A stretch of DNA of 64,000 nucleotides from Opitutaceae bacterium. Its GTDB lineage: Bacteria; Verrucomicrobiota; Verrucomicrobiia; Opitutales; Opitutaceae. The DNA is taken from assembly GCA_024233285.1 (NCBI GenBank), contig JACKPU010000006.1, positions 113,508 through 177,507 of the forward strand. Reading direction: 5' to 3'. The notes beneath the pieces were generated by a model. That model searched no databases, was not told the DNA's origin, and saw only the letters and a list, made by a program, of their open reading frames with translations. A program made the translations under genes and the position numbers. Shown here one piece after another: positions 53,120-61,752 of the stretch. Positions within the stretch are counted from its first letter, which is position 1. Each line of letters opens with the position of its first letter.

Positions 53120-54058
53120 CTAGTGGGTGTGGGAAACGGCGGCGAGGCCTTCAAAGTGGCCACAGGCACCACGCCAACGCACCCGGGCTGCGGGGCCAGC
53201 CCAAGCCCGGTAAGTGAGCCACGCTTTGGCTTGGCGCAAAGGCAGGGTCCACGGTGCGATCGGGCTCCATGGACATGCCTGATAGTTGGTCAACACCTCG
53301 ATCCATGATTTGGCGATGCCGTGGTTGAGTCGCGCCAGATAGTCCGCCTGCACGCGGGTGGTGGGAATCAGATGCGTGAGTGAAAGCGCGGGGAAGTAGC
53401 CGACGTGCCAGCCCTGCGACAACAGGGCCAGAATGATGTCATTGTCGCCGCCCGAGGTGAGTTCGCCGCCCCGTCGGTCGGTCAGTCGGGATTGCGGCTG
53501 CTGCAGCCAGACCTCAACGGCCGCCCGCCGCAAAACCATGCCTGCGCCGATGGGGGCAAAAGCGGGGTATTCGTTTCGCTTTTTCCCGTCGTGCCACAAA
53601 CTCGTGGCGATCAGAATTTCATCACCCAGATCGCGACACGCCAGCAGGCCGTGGAATTCGCTGACCCAATCGGCTGGCGGCGTTTCGAATTCGGGCCTGC
53701 TCTTGCCCCCGGCGGCGCCCAGCTGCGGGTGTTCCGTGATGAGGGCTGCGGCCTGTTCAAGATAATCGGGGCTGAGCTCATTGTCGTCATCGACCATGAC
53801 GATGACGTCGCCGCGGGCTTCAAGCAATCCGCAGCGACGTGCTGCGGTCAGCCCCAGCGTTTCCTCGCGGACGATGCGCATATCAGTCGGGGCCGAATCC
53901 CGCCACACTTCGAGTTCGAGCGGCGTGCCGGAGGCATTGTCCACCAGGATGGTTTCCCACTGGTCCGCCGCCATTGTCTGCCGACGCAGACTGTCCAAGG
54001 TGCGGGCAAGCCGGCCGGCGTGCGGGTTGTGGGTTGGGAGAACGACAGACAGTTTCAT
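53120..54058 (-). CDS. Glycosyltransferase family 2
   Basis: A 312-residue GT-A enzyme: LSVVLPTHNPHAGRLARTLDSLRRQT, ILVDNASGTPLELE (37-50), ARRCGLLEARGDVIVMVDDDNELSPDYL with the VDDDNEL metal site (89-95), and a C-terminal acceptor region with GGDNDIILALLSQGWHVGYFP. The EDD/DND pattern after GG is typical of inverting family-2 enzymes. Start ATG 54058 overlaps the acyltransferase stop by four bases. The long frame beyond is an Arg-rich artefact overlapping that gene. Confidence 0.9.
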   Translation of the reverse strand: MKLSVVLPTHNPHAGRLARTLDSLRRQTMAADQWETILVDNASGTPLELEVWRDSAPTDMRIVREETLGLTAARRCGLLEARGDVIVMVDDDNELSPDYLEQAAALITEHPQLGAAGGKSRPEFETPPADWVSEFHGLLACRDLGDEILIATSLWHDGKKRNEYPAFAPIGAGMVLRRAAVEVWLQQPQSRLTDRRGGELTSGGDNDIILALLSQGWHVGYFPALSLTHLIPTTRVQADYLARLNHGIAKSWIEVLTNYQACPWSPIAPWTLPLRQAKAWLTYRAWAGPAARVRWRGACGHFEGLAAVSHTH

Positions 54059-54621
54059 GATCGTGGACTGCCTTCTCGATGGGACTTGATCACGGCAGGC
54101 GCGCCGTAGGCAATTGCTCCTGCCGGGAGATCCCGGGTGACGACCGATCCGGCGCCCACGATGCAACCATCGGCAATTGTCACGCCGCCCAACACCGTGA
54201 CCCCGGCGCCGAGCCACACATCGCGTCCGATTTTTGTCGGCCGCAATTCGTCAGGCGACCCTTGGATATCGGCGCCGAAAGGCGGGATGGCGTGATTGGA
54301 CGACACAATGCGACAGTGCATCGCGATCAAACAGTCATCGCCAATCTCCACCCCTCCGTGCCCGTAAATGACGGTGTAAGGACCCACGAAGAGATTACGT
54401 CCGAGCCGTATGGTTCCACCATAGGCATGCAGGACAACACCGGTCTCCAGTCGCGCGTTTTCGCGCATCGTGATGCTTCCTTTTCCCTGTGGGGAAATGC
54501 CGAGTCTGACGTCAATGCCGCCCGCCAGCCAATGCGGTTTGGCCAGCGTCATGCCGTTCAGCCGCAGCCGCCAGGCACGGTGACGGACAAGCAACTGACG
54601 AAGTGACGCATGGAAGAGCAT
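54055..54621 (-). CDS. Hexapeptide-repeat acyltransferase
   Basis: A 188-residue left-handed beta-helix protein. Hexapeptide repeats run from about residue 52 (ITMRENARLETGVVLHAYGGTIRLGRN, then VEIGDDCLIAMHCRIVSSNHAIPPFG) to the C-terminal IGRDVWLGAGVTVLGGVTIADGCIVGAGSVV. SSNHAI provides the likely catalytic histidine. It probably acetylates a sugar in the locus product. It differs from the WcaF-like protein at 39206-39778, which has a long N-terminal helix. Coupled to the GT2 gene by four bases. Confidence 0.87.
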   Translation of the reverse strand: MLFHASLRQLLVRHRAWRLRLNGMTLAKPHWLAGGIDVRLGISPQGKGSITMRENARLETGVVLHAYGGTIRLGRNLFVGPYTVIYGHGGVEIGDDCLIAMHCRIVSSNHAIPPFGADIQGSPDELRPTKIGRDVWLGAGVTVLGGVTIADGCIVGAGSVVTRDLPAGAIAYGAPAVIKSHREGSPRS

Positions 54622-54624
54622 AAA

Positions 54625-55764
54625 CTAGATTACAGCGCCGGTTATCACTTTCAGGAGTTTGTCTCCGGAATGGGGATCAAGCAGTTGGTGCGCTCTCTGT
54701 TTTGCCGCTGACCCCATTTGGGCCCAATCAGCGCGGGCGAGCCAGGCCCGGCGCAAGGCATCAACCAGTGCAGCTGGACTGATGTCTTTGGCAACAAAAC
54801 CGGTTTCGCCATCCACAATCCATTCATCGACACCGCCGACTGGAGTGGCCAGCACGGGGCGGCCGCAAAGAGCCGCTTCCATCATCGCGATCGAACAACC
54901 TTCAAATCTGGAAGGGAGCAGCAACATGTGATGGTCCTGCCAGATGGTGCTTATATCTGCAACGAAACCGCGGAAGTGAATATGGTCACTGATGCCATGT
55001 GCGGCGGCAAGTTGCTGAAGCTTTTCCTTATCCGGTCCTTCGCCGTAGAGATCCAATTGCCAGTCGGATTGGTGGCCAAGTGAGGCGGCCAGCGCGGGAA
55101 TGATCAGGTCCAGTCCTTTGGCGGTGGACTCCAGCCGGGATACGGTGGCCAATTTGATCGGCGATGCAGGCGGCCAAGCCAATTCGGGCCAATCGCGGAG
55201 CGGTGGCGGATTTTGGATTTCAACGGCGTGGGGCAGGGAGATGCCGAATTGTCTTTCGGCCAGCACGCGATTGTGCCTCGAAACAAAGACCACGGCCTTG
55301 GCTTCGCTGAGAATATCACGTCCCGCGCGCAAATCTTCCGGGGAGAATTTCGAGTCGTCCCGGTTGGCCTGACATAAAATCACGTAAGGCACTTGTGCGC
55401 GTTTGAGCCAGCTGAAGAGATCGGGTTCCACTAGGAAATCCGCCGTGCCGCCTTGGCAAAGGCACACGGTCGCGGGATCAAATTGCTGCAGGCGCTTTAC
55501 CAGCGATGGCCGGCCCACGAGCTGCAGCATGGTTTGCAACACCCGCCAGCGGCGTGACCCCGTGTCGGCATGGCGTCGCCGATGCCTGATCGCAGCGCCC
55601 CGGGCAATCAACGCACGTATGCGGCGGTGTCTGGCCGTCTTGGGCGCCAAGGCCATGAGCAGTTGATGGCCCTCGCGTGCCGCGGCCTCCGCCGATGCGG
55701 TCCACAAGGCATCAGCGCCGCCCCAAGGGTAGCCGAGGATGGTGGAGACAAAGGCGATTCTCAT
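54625..55764 (-). CDS. Glycosyltransferase family 4
   Basis: A 379-residue GT-B enzyme starting MRIAFVSTILGYPWGGADALWTASAEAA, with the glycine-rich acceptor loop. The donor half begins at IKLATVSRLESTAKGLDLIIPALA (the phosphate-binding K-G), and the E-x7-E motif is FEGCSIAMMEAALCGRPVLATPVGG. It overlaps the GT9-like gene by four bases and lies three bases before the acyltransferase start. Sugar not assignable. Confidence 0.9.
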   Translation of the reverse strand: MRIAFVSTILGYPWGGADALWTASAEAAAREGHQLLMALAPKTARHRRIRALIARGAAIRHRRRHADTGSRRWRVLQTMLQLVGRPSLVKRLQQFDPATVCLCQGGTADFLVEPDLFSWLKRAQVPYVILCQANRDDSKFSPEDLRAGRDILSEAKAVVFVSRHNRVLAERQFGISLPHAVEIQNPPPLRDWPELAWPPASPIKLATVSRLESTAKGLDLIIPALAASLGHQSDWQLDLYGEGPDKEKLQQLAAAHGISDHIHFRGFVADISTIWQDHHMLLLPSRFEGCSIAMMEAALCGRPVLATPVGGVDEWIVDGETGFVAKDISPAALVDALRRAWLARADWAQMGSAAKQRAHQLLDPHSGDKLLKVITGAVI

Positions 55765-56753
55765 GGATCGAGCCGCGCGATATCCGCCACGAGCGGGGCG
55801 CGGGGTTGCTCAAGCTTAGTGGCAATCGCAGTCGTGACCTCGGCCACGCTGATATCCCGCATGCATTGGTGATTATGATCGCAACGATCAACCAGCCAAC
55901 AAGGCGCGCACGCCACCGGATTGTAGAGATTGAGGTTGGCGGAGTAACCCGATTGCCAAGGGGCCTCGCGACCGCCGTAAACGATGACGGCCGGACAATC
56001 GACGGCCCGGGCGACATGCATCGGGAATCCGACCAAACCGACAAACAATCGCGCGTGACTCAGAATGGCCGCCATTTGTCGCACGGTGGTTTGCCCACGC
56101 AGATCGCGCGCCGCGGGGATGGCGGGATCTGACGGGCTGCCAATTTGAATCACGGTATGTCGCGGTGCCAGGGTGGCGGCGACTTCCGCAAAGCGATTGG
56201 GGTCCCACTCTTTGTTGGGAATCGGAAACCGCGCGCCCATACCGGAGCTTTGCATGACGATGGCGTCGCGGGCAAAGCCGGCGGCGTTCTTTTCTTCATC
56301 CCGCAGGATCATTCGCGGATGCATCGTGAATTCGCCTGTGAGTTTCGCTTTGCGGGCGATGGTGGCGAGGATGTGTTCCGGAGGACTGGCATGCCGGGAG
56401 CCGCCGTCGAGATTTTGCGTGTAGAGCGTCCGCACCACGCGCACCCCCAAGGCCCCAAGCCGGTCGGCAGTTTCGGGGGTCGGGGGCAAAACGGCGGCGA
56501 CCTTTACCATGCCGTCAAACAGCTCGGGATGATTGCTCAACACCCAGATGGACCGCCCCGTTTGTTCTGCCAAAGGTTCAATAAGCGCCGTGGTCAGCAA
56601 ATCATCACCGAGACCACCCAAAGGGAAATAGGTTGCTGCTCCGGGCAACCCTACGCGCTGACTGGCGCGGGCAACCTCCTGCCAAGCCTGCAGCCGACGG
56701 TAGAACCGACGCAGCGGATGTGATGGCGGAAGTTTATCGCGCAGATTCAGCAC
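55761..56753 (-). CDS. Glycosyltransferase family 9-like protein
   Basis: A 330-residue GT-B protein of the GT9 type. ATYFPLGGLGDDLLTTALIEPLAEQ is the acceptor-side motif (compare xxGxGDxxLTxP), and the nucleotide-binding region is FVGLVGFPMHVARAVDCPAVIVYGG, where the usual ND.G.MHLA is replaced by VGFPMHVA. The C-terminal CAPCWLVDRCDHNHQCMRDISVAEV is Cys/His-rich, seen in several heptosyltransferase-like proteins from polysaccharide loci. GTG start at 56753. It may add a heptose or another sugar; loss of the usual Asp means the donor may differ. Confidence 0.78.
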   Translation of the reverse strand: MLNLRDKLPPSHPLRRFYRRLQAWQEVARASQRVGLPGAATYFPLGGLGDDLLTTALIEPLAEQTGRSIWVLSNHPELFDGMVKVAAVLPPTPETADRLGALGVRVVRTLYTQNLDGGSRHASPPEHILATIARKAKLTGEFTMHPRMILRDEEKNAAGFARDAIVMQSSGMGARFPIPNKEWDPNRFAEVAATLAPRHTVIQIGSPSDPAIPAARDLRGQTTVRQMAAILSHARLFVGLVGFPMHVARAVDCPAVIVYGGREAPWQSGYSANLNLYNPVACAPCWLVDRCDHNHQCMRDISVAEVTTAIATKLEQPRAPLVADIARLDP

Positions 56754-56825
56754 GAGGTAGAGAGGAGATGGTGTGCGGAGCTGCCTGCCTTGCGCACGCG
56801 GTGCGGAAGTGCCAGCGATGCGCTC

Positions 56826-57830
56826 TTATCGCGTGGCGACGCCCAATGCCGGGATGGCCCGCAGTTTGGCGACATAGGTCGCGCGCACCGAATGTTTGAG
56901 GGCGATGATGTCCTGCGATCGCTGCGCCCAATCCGTGCTTTCAATAAGTGGCAGCAGCTCGGTGTCGGGTGGCGTGACGATGGCACCGAATCCAGTGCCG
57001 GTTTCAGCGCGGCCGTCGTGAGCGATGAGAATGGAAGGTATGCCGAGGGATGCAGCGATACCGGCACCGTGCACCCGGGCCGTCACGACAAGGTCGCAAT
57101 CCTTGAAGAGCCCTTCATAATCTTCCGCGCGAAACGAATACCGGCATGGCAGACCCAGTTTCTGCGCCAATTTCAGATCATCGAGGTAGTGGGCAATGTA
57201 GACCGTTTCGTAGCGGGCCGAGATTTCCCGATACTGTTGCAGAAGATAGTGCATGACCTTGGTCGGCACTGATTGCCACAGCGTCTGATCCGCTTGGATA
57301 ACCAGACCGACCTTGCGTGGTCGCGCGGGCCGGGGTTCGGCTTCGGCGCAACACAGAATGGCCGGACACGAGCATTTCTCGGCGGCCACATGCGGACTCG
57401 CCGCGGCCAAAGCGAGTTGATCGCGAGCCATGAACAGATCGGTTTGATCACGCAGGATCCGGGACAGGGATTCATCGGGAGTGACGGCATTGCCGAGACC
57501 GACCCCCAGGAAGGCGCAGCGTAATTTGCGCCGCAGAATGAACTCATGCAGACGGCTGGCGCGCACGCCGCTGGTCCACTCTGGAGTGCCCGCAAAAATT
57601 ACATAGTCCACCGGATCGTCCGCGGTCAGCTGCGCCGAATTCTCGGGCGGTGCATAAGGACGACGCGGCCAGGCCCAGCGCGGATTCCATGGCGTGCTGA
57701 CGGCGGGATTGCGGTTGAACAGAACCGGATTGAAGGAGACGCCGGCCTCGCGGAGTGCGGACATCACGCCCCGGAGGATGAACTCGTCGCCGACATTCCA
57801 CTGCACAGTTGATGAAAAGAGGATGTTCAC
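56826..57830 (-). CDS. Polysaccharide pyruvyl transferase family protein
   Basis: A 334-residue protein of the CsaB/WcaK pyruvyltransferase family, which adds ketal-linked pyruvate to sugars from phosphoenolpyruvate. Landmarks are WNVGDEFILRGVM (11-23, replacing the usual NxGDxAI), VIFAGTPEW, FLGVGLGNAVT, MARDQLALAAA, and the C-terminal VVTARVHGAGIAASLGIPSILIAHDGRAETG, where the R-x-H-G histidine lies. GTG start; 72 bases separate it from the next gene downstream. Pyruvylation would give the surface polymer negative charge; the accepting sugar is unknown. Confidence 0.86.
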   Translation of the reverse strand: MNILFSSTVQWNVGDEFILRGVMSALREAGVSFNPVLFNRNPAVSTPWNPRWAWPRRPYAPPENSAQLTADDPVDYVIFAGTPEWTSGVRASRLHEFILRRKLRCAFLGVGLGNAVTPDESLSRILRDQTDLFMARDQLALAAASPHVAAEKCSCPAILCCAEAEPRPARPRKVGLVIQADQTLWQSVPTKVMHYLLQQYREISARYETVYIAHYLDDLKLAQKLGLPCRYSFRAEDYEGLFKDCDLVVTARVHGAGIAASLGIPSILIAHDGRAETGTGFGAIVTPPDTELLPLIESTDWAQRSQDIIALKHSVRATYVAKLRAIPALGVATR

Positions 57831-57852
57831 AGCTTTGTTTGAAGTGCCAGGT

Positions 57853-59064
57853 CTAGCGGAGGGCTTGATGTTGCCAGTCTTGATTCAGGACCAAGCTACC
57901 GCGATCAGGCCATCGACCCAAAGCAAAGGGGCTCGGACCGATGACTTGGAATTGGGCCACGTCTTCCAGCCTGTCCAGCACGACATCGCCGGCGGGACCG
58001 TTGCACAGGGCCACATTGAAGCGGTAGTTGCCTTGACTGAGGGGGAGAGTGGGAACGCTCAAGGTGATCCGGTGGGTCTTGCCCGCTTCCGGCGGCACGT
58101 AATCCGCCTGTAGGTGCGTCCCCATGCCGACCAAGGGCTGGCCTGAATCCGAATAGATGGTCGCCCGCATGTGAGCTTCATGAGCGGACTCGGGAACGCG
58201 CACGGTCAACGTCAGGTTGAGCGACTTGCCATGTTGAACGCTGGAAGGCTGTTCTATCTCTTGGATGTGTCGCCTCGGCGAGGCCGTCTGACCGCTGGCC
58301 ATGCTGTTTACGTAGGCGTTGAGCACGGATTCGATGTCACCTTGTTGGGTGACGCTGCCGGACTCGAGCAAGACACCGTGGGTGCAAAGTTCCCGCAAGG
58401 CTTCGAGCCGGTGGCTGACAAACAGAACCGTGCGTCCTTGTCCGCGGGCGACATCTTGCATCTTGCCGAGGCACTTTTTCTGAAACTGCACATCTCCGAC
58501 CGCCAGCACTTCATCGACGATCAGGATCTCCGGTTCAAGATGCGCGGCGACGGCGAAGGCGAGGCGCACATACATGCCGCTGCTGTAGCGTTTGACCGGG
58601 GTGTCGAGAAACTTCTCCACCTCGGCAAAAGCCACGATCTCGTCGAATTTGCTTCTGATCTCCGCACGGTGCATGCCGAGAATAGCACCGTTCAGAAATA
58701 TGTTTTCCCGGCCGCTGAGTTCGGGATGAAAGCCGGTGCCAACTTCGAGCAGCGAGGCGACGCGACCGTGGAGCGCGATGCGCCCGTGGGTGGGCTCGGT
58801 GATGCGCGAGAGAATTTTGAGCAGGGTGCTTTTGCCGGCGCCGTTGCGACCGACCACCCCGAGCACTTCACCCGGCTGAACCTGAAAAGAGACATCACGC
58901 AGTGCCCAGAATTCTTCCCGTTCAAAACTCGTGCCCCAGCGGACACGCCGCCAGAGTTTGCGCGCGGTGTGGTGCAGGGTATCGCGCAGGTTGTCATGCC
59001 GCGACTCATGTTCGATCACATAGCGCTTGCTCAGGCCGGAAACTTCGATGGCGGGTGGGGGCAT
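57853..59064 (-). CDS. wzt: ABC transporter ATP-binding protein for polysaccharide export, with C-terminal carbohydrate-recognition domain
   Basis: ATPase subunit of an O-antigen/teichoic-acid-type exporter. Walker A GRNGAGKST (72-80), Q-loop region EVGTGFHPELSGRENI, signature YSSGM (160-164), Walker B LIVDEVLAVGD (181-191), and switch histidine in FVSHRLEAL. Residues about 265-385 form a beta-rich extension (LNLTLTVRVPESAHEAHMRATIYSDSGQPL..., NYRFNVALCNGPAGDVVLDRLEDVAQFQV) like the Wzt C-terminal domain that reads chain-end modifications. 403 residues. It lies six bases after the sulfotransferase gene; the permease gene is on its other side. Confidence 0.93.
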   Translation of the reverse strand: MPPPAIEVSGLSKRYVIEHESRHDNLRDTLHHTARKLWRRVRWGTSFEREEFWALRDVSFQVQPGEVLGVVGRNGAGKSTLLKILSRITEPTHGRIALHGRVASLLEVGTGFHPELSGRENIFLNGAILGMHRAEIRSKFDEIVAFAEVEKFLDTPVKRYSSGMYVRLAFAVAAHLEPEILIVDEVLAVGDVQFQKKCLGKMQDVARGQGRTVLFVSHRLEALRELCTHGVLLESGSVTQQGDIESVLNAYVNSMASGQTASPRRHIQEIEQPSSVQHGKSLNLTLTVRVPESAHEAHMRATIYSDSGQPLVGMGTHLQADYVPPEAGKTHRITLSVPTLPLSQGNYRFNVALCNGPAGDVVLDRLEDVAQFQVIGPSPFALGRWPDRGSLVLNQDWQHQALR

Positions 59065-59070
59065 GTCGGG

Positions 59071-59838
59071 TCAGCTTTTGATGGTGAAGCGCAGCAAGCG
59101 GGCTCGCAGCGCCCCAAGTTTGAACCGCAACATGGCGGCAAAGTGTCGCCGGCGCAGACGGCTGAGGGCTCGTTGCTTGCCGATGCAGCGAGCGGCGCGT
59201 TGGATGGTCCGCTTATTGTCGATCCCGAGGAAACCGGCGATCTGGCCAACGACTTTCAAGGGCGTGGCGATCAAGTCCTCATACCGTAGCGTCATGGCCG
59301 GCAGACCCAATTCACGGATATGCCATTCGGCGCAGCGCGTATAATAGTCGCTCATGGCGCGTAATTTGTTGGAATCTCCGTCGCAGTAGGCGGCGACATG
59401 CGAATGATTCGTTGCGCTCGACACGATTCGGTCGATGTCGCGCGTGACTCGGACGAAGCGGCACTGCTCCGATTGCAACCGCTCCGCTTTGAACCACGAT
59501 TTGAGTGTGACGCACAGCCGTGGATCTTTGATCCCGGTCACGGCCGAGTTGCGCAACCAATCCAAATCGGCCGCCTCCAGCGTGCTGAGATTCCCGTTCG
59601 CGGCTATCGTTTCGGGCGCTCCGGGTTCGCCCAGTGTGCCGCCGGCGGATTCAATCAATGCGGTGTTGGCGGCATTGATGTCGTCGCGCTCGAAATAGCC
59701 GCTTGGGTTCCTTTGGTCCGCCGGCACCATGCCCTGCCGCGGGCCAAATGTGACTCCCAACTCGTGCAGCACGCAGGCGGTGAGCGAGGTGCCCGACCGG
59801 TAGGGGCCCAGAATAGTAACGGTCGTCGCGGCAGGCAT
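59071..59838 (-). CDS. Sulfotransferase-family protein
   Basis: A 255-residue P-loop protein with the sulfotransferase fold. The 5'-PAPS loop is ILGPYRSGTSLTACVLHELGV (9-29), the characteristic GxxRSGTSL, and RNPSGYFERDDINAANTALIES follows, as in bacterial sulfotransferases. The 3'-phosphate binding region is RFVRVTRDIDRIVSS. The usual C-terminal basic tail is present (RFKLGALRARLLRF). It may sulfate the exported glycan, though some homologues act on other substrates. No PAPS-making genes are nearby. Its place between Wzm and Wzt, with six- and nine-base gaps, is unusual. Confidence 0.83.
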   Translation of the reverse strand: MPAATTVTILGPYRSGTSLTACVLHELGVTFGPRQGMVPADQRNPSGYFERDDINAANTALIESAGGTLGEPGAPETIAANGNLSTLEAADLDWLRNSAVTGIKDPRLCVTLKSWFKAERLQSEQCRFVRVTRDIDRIVSSATNHSHVAAYCDGDSNKLRAMSDYYTRCAEWHIRELGLPAMTLRYEDLIATPLKVVGQIAGFLGIDNKRTIQRAARCIGKQRALSRLRRRHFAAMLRFKLGALRARLLRFTIKS

Positions 59839-59847
59839 GGTCAGCAA

Positions 59848-60678
59848 TCAGATGATGTCCGCGAACTGGCGTTCGACGCGGCGGAAATACCACAAGCCGG
59901 TGATCAGCATGATCAGGGCAACCAGCACTGAGATGCCGAGCCCCGGCAGATAAAGGCTGGTTTGGCCCGAGAGCAGGCACCAGCGCACGCCGTCAACCAC
60001 GCCGGACAAGGGGTTGAGCGCAAGCAGGTCCTGCCAGTTGGGCAGAAAATCGGTGCGGTAGCCCACCGGCGTGACGAACACGCCGATCTGGAGCAAAAAC
60101 GGGGTGATAAACCGAAAGTCGCGAAAACGCACCGTCAGGGCGGTCACCCACAGCCCGGCGCCCAACGCGATCGTGAGCGCCAGCAAAACGAAGCCTGGCA
60201 AAAGCAGGATTTGCCAACCTGGCCCGTAACCCAAATAAGAGACCGGAATCAGCGTCAGCAAGAGCACGATGGAGAAGTCGATCACTGCCACGCCCAATGC
60301 GGCAATGGGCACGACCAGCCGCGGAAAATACACTTTGCTGATCAGGTTTGAATTGCCCACCAGACTGTTGCCGGCGCCGCTGAAAGCGCTGGAGAACAAC
60401 TGCCACGGCAGCAGCCCGCAGGCGACGATCAAGGGATAGGGGATGCCGCCGTCGGGCATCTTCGCAAGTTTGCCAAACACGAAGGTCAGCAGCACCACTT
60501 GAACGAGCGGCTGAATGATCGCCCATGCCGCCCCCAGCGCGGCCTGTTTGTAGCGCACCTTGACGTCGCGCCACGCAAGGAAGGCCATCAGCTCGCGATA
60601 GCGCCACAGGTCGGACCAGTAGTGTTTTTCCGCTTTACCGGCTTCGATGATCAAATGGGGGGCGGTTGGTTCAGCCAT
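59848..60678 (-). CDS. wzm: ABC-2 type permease for polysaccharide export
   Basis: Membrane subunit paired with the Wzt encoded at 57853-59064. It has an amphipathic N-terminal helix, then about six membrane spans: WAIIQPLVQVVLLTFVFGKLAKMP near residues 50-75 is the ABC-2 signature, followed by PYPLIVACGLLPWQLFSSAF, SKVYFPRLVVPIAALGVAVID, and ALTVRFRDFRFITPFLLQIGVFVTPVGY. 276 residues. KVRYKQAALGAAWAI precedes the first span. It would move a lipid-linked polysaccharide across the inner membrane. Confidence 0.93.
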   Translation of the reverse strand: MAEPTAPHLIIEAGKAEKHYWSDLWRYRELMAFLAWRDVKVRYKQAALGAAWAIIQPLVQVVLLTFVFGKLAKMPDGGIPYPLIVACGLLPWQLFSSAFSGAGNSLVGNSNLISKVYFPRLVVPIAALGVAVIDFSIVLLLTLIPVSYLGYGPGWQILLLPGFVLLALTIALGAGLWVTALTVRFRDFRFITPFLLQIGVFVTPVGYRTDFLPNWQDLLALNPLSGVVDGVRWCLLSGQTSLYLPGLGISVLVALIMLITGLWYFRRVERQFADII

Positions 60679-60681
60679 GCG

Positions 60682-61752
60682 TCAGAGGTTCAAGGCTTGG
60701 GCGAGGTGTCGGGTGAATTGCGGGAAAGCAAAGGACTCCGCTTGACGGCGCACAACCTCCGAATCGCACGGATGGCGCAGCAGCTGGATCAGACCGATCG
60801 CGATTTCGGGCACATTGCCGTAGTCCACCAAGACGCCGGTATCGGGTGAAACGACCTCCAGGGTGCCGCCGGCCCGCGCTCCGAGGCAGGATTTGCCGCG
60901 GATCATGGCCTCAAGATAAACCAACCCAAACCCCTCGCGGCGGCTGGGCAGGGCGAACACCGTGCAGCGCGCGTATTCAGCAGCCAGTTCTTCGTCGGAG
61001 ACTCTGCCGGCGAACACGATGTTCGCACTCACGCCCAATTGACCGGCAAGGGCCTGCAAACGCGGCTGATCGTCGCCGGTGCCGACGATGCGCAATTGCG
61101 CATCGGGGATGACTTTCAGCACCCCGGGCATGGCCTCGATCAGCGTGTCAAAGCCCTTGTAGGCATCGGCGTGGACCAGACGTCCGACGGACAGGATTGT
61201 TGGAGTGACCGACGCGGCGATGGCGGTGGATTGCGCCAGATTCGGATCGAGCGTGTTGGGCACAATCAGCAGGCGCGTTGGGTCCACTCCCGGACAGAAC
61301 CGCAACAGCTGGCGGCGCGTGTATTCGCTGATGCATAGGATCCGGTCGGCGCCGCGCAACGCCCAGCGTTCGAGCAAGGTGAACGGTCGCCAGACTTCGA
61401 TGCCGTGTGCGACCAAGGCATAGCGCAGCGTGGGATTCGCGGTGCGCGCGAGTCGCGCGGCAATCAACTGGCCGAGGTGGCCGCAGACCAGCCAATCGGC
61501 ATCGCGGGCCAGGCGAATGGCGCGCCATACAAAACGCAGCTTGTGACGGTCGGCCCCAAAGTGCCCGGCGAGACGATCGTTGCTGTAGCGGTTGAGAAGC
61601 GGCACGGGATCGTCGGCGTCATTCAACGCCAGCGAACTGACCCGGCCGTCGGCGCCGCAAAGCTCGCACAGGGCCTTGAGGTAAAGCCGCATGATGCGCG
61701 CGATGCCGCCTTCGGCGCGAAACAGTTCAGGCGTGAGCAACACAATCTTCAT
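60682..61752 (-). CDS. Glycosyltransferase family 4
   Basis: A 356-residue GT-B enzyme opening MKIVLLTPELFRAEGGIARIMRLYLKALCEL, a GGIARI acceptor loop. The donor domain starts ILSVGRLVHADAYKGFDTLIEAMP, with the usual K-G-F-D site, and E-x7-E lies in SRREGFGLVYLEAMIRGKSCLGARAGG. The ATG overlaps the asnB stop by four bases, and the gene is three bases from wzm, so it is tightly coupled to export and amidotransferase functions. Sugar unknown. Confidence 0.91.
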   Translation of the reverse strand: MKIVLLTPELFRAEGGIARIMRLYLKALCELCGADGRVSSLALNDADDPVPLLNRYSNDRLAGHFGADRHKLRFVWRAIRLARDADWLVCGHLGQLIAARLARTANPTLRYALVAHGIEVWRPFTLLERWALRGADRILCISEYTRRQLLRFCPGVDPTRLLIVPNTLDPNLAQSTAIAASVTPTILSVGRLVHADAYKGFDTLIEAMPGVLKVIPDAQLRIVGTGDDQPRLQALAGQLGVSANIVFAGRVSDEELAAEYARCTVFALPSRREGFGLVYLEAMIRGKSCLGARAGGTLEVVSPDTGVLVDYGNVPEIAIGLIQLLRHPCDSEVVRRQAESFAFPQFTRHLAQALNL

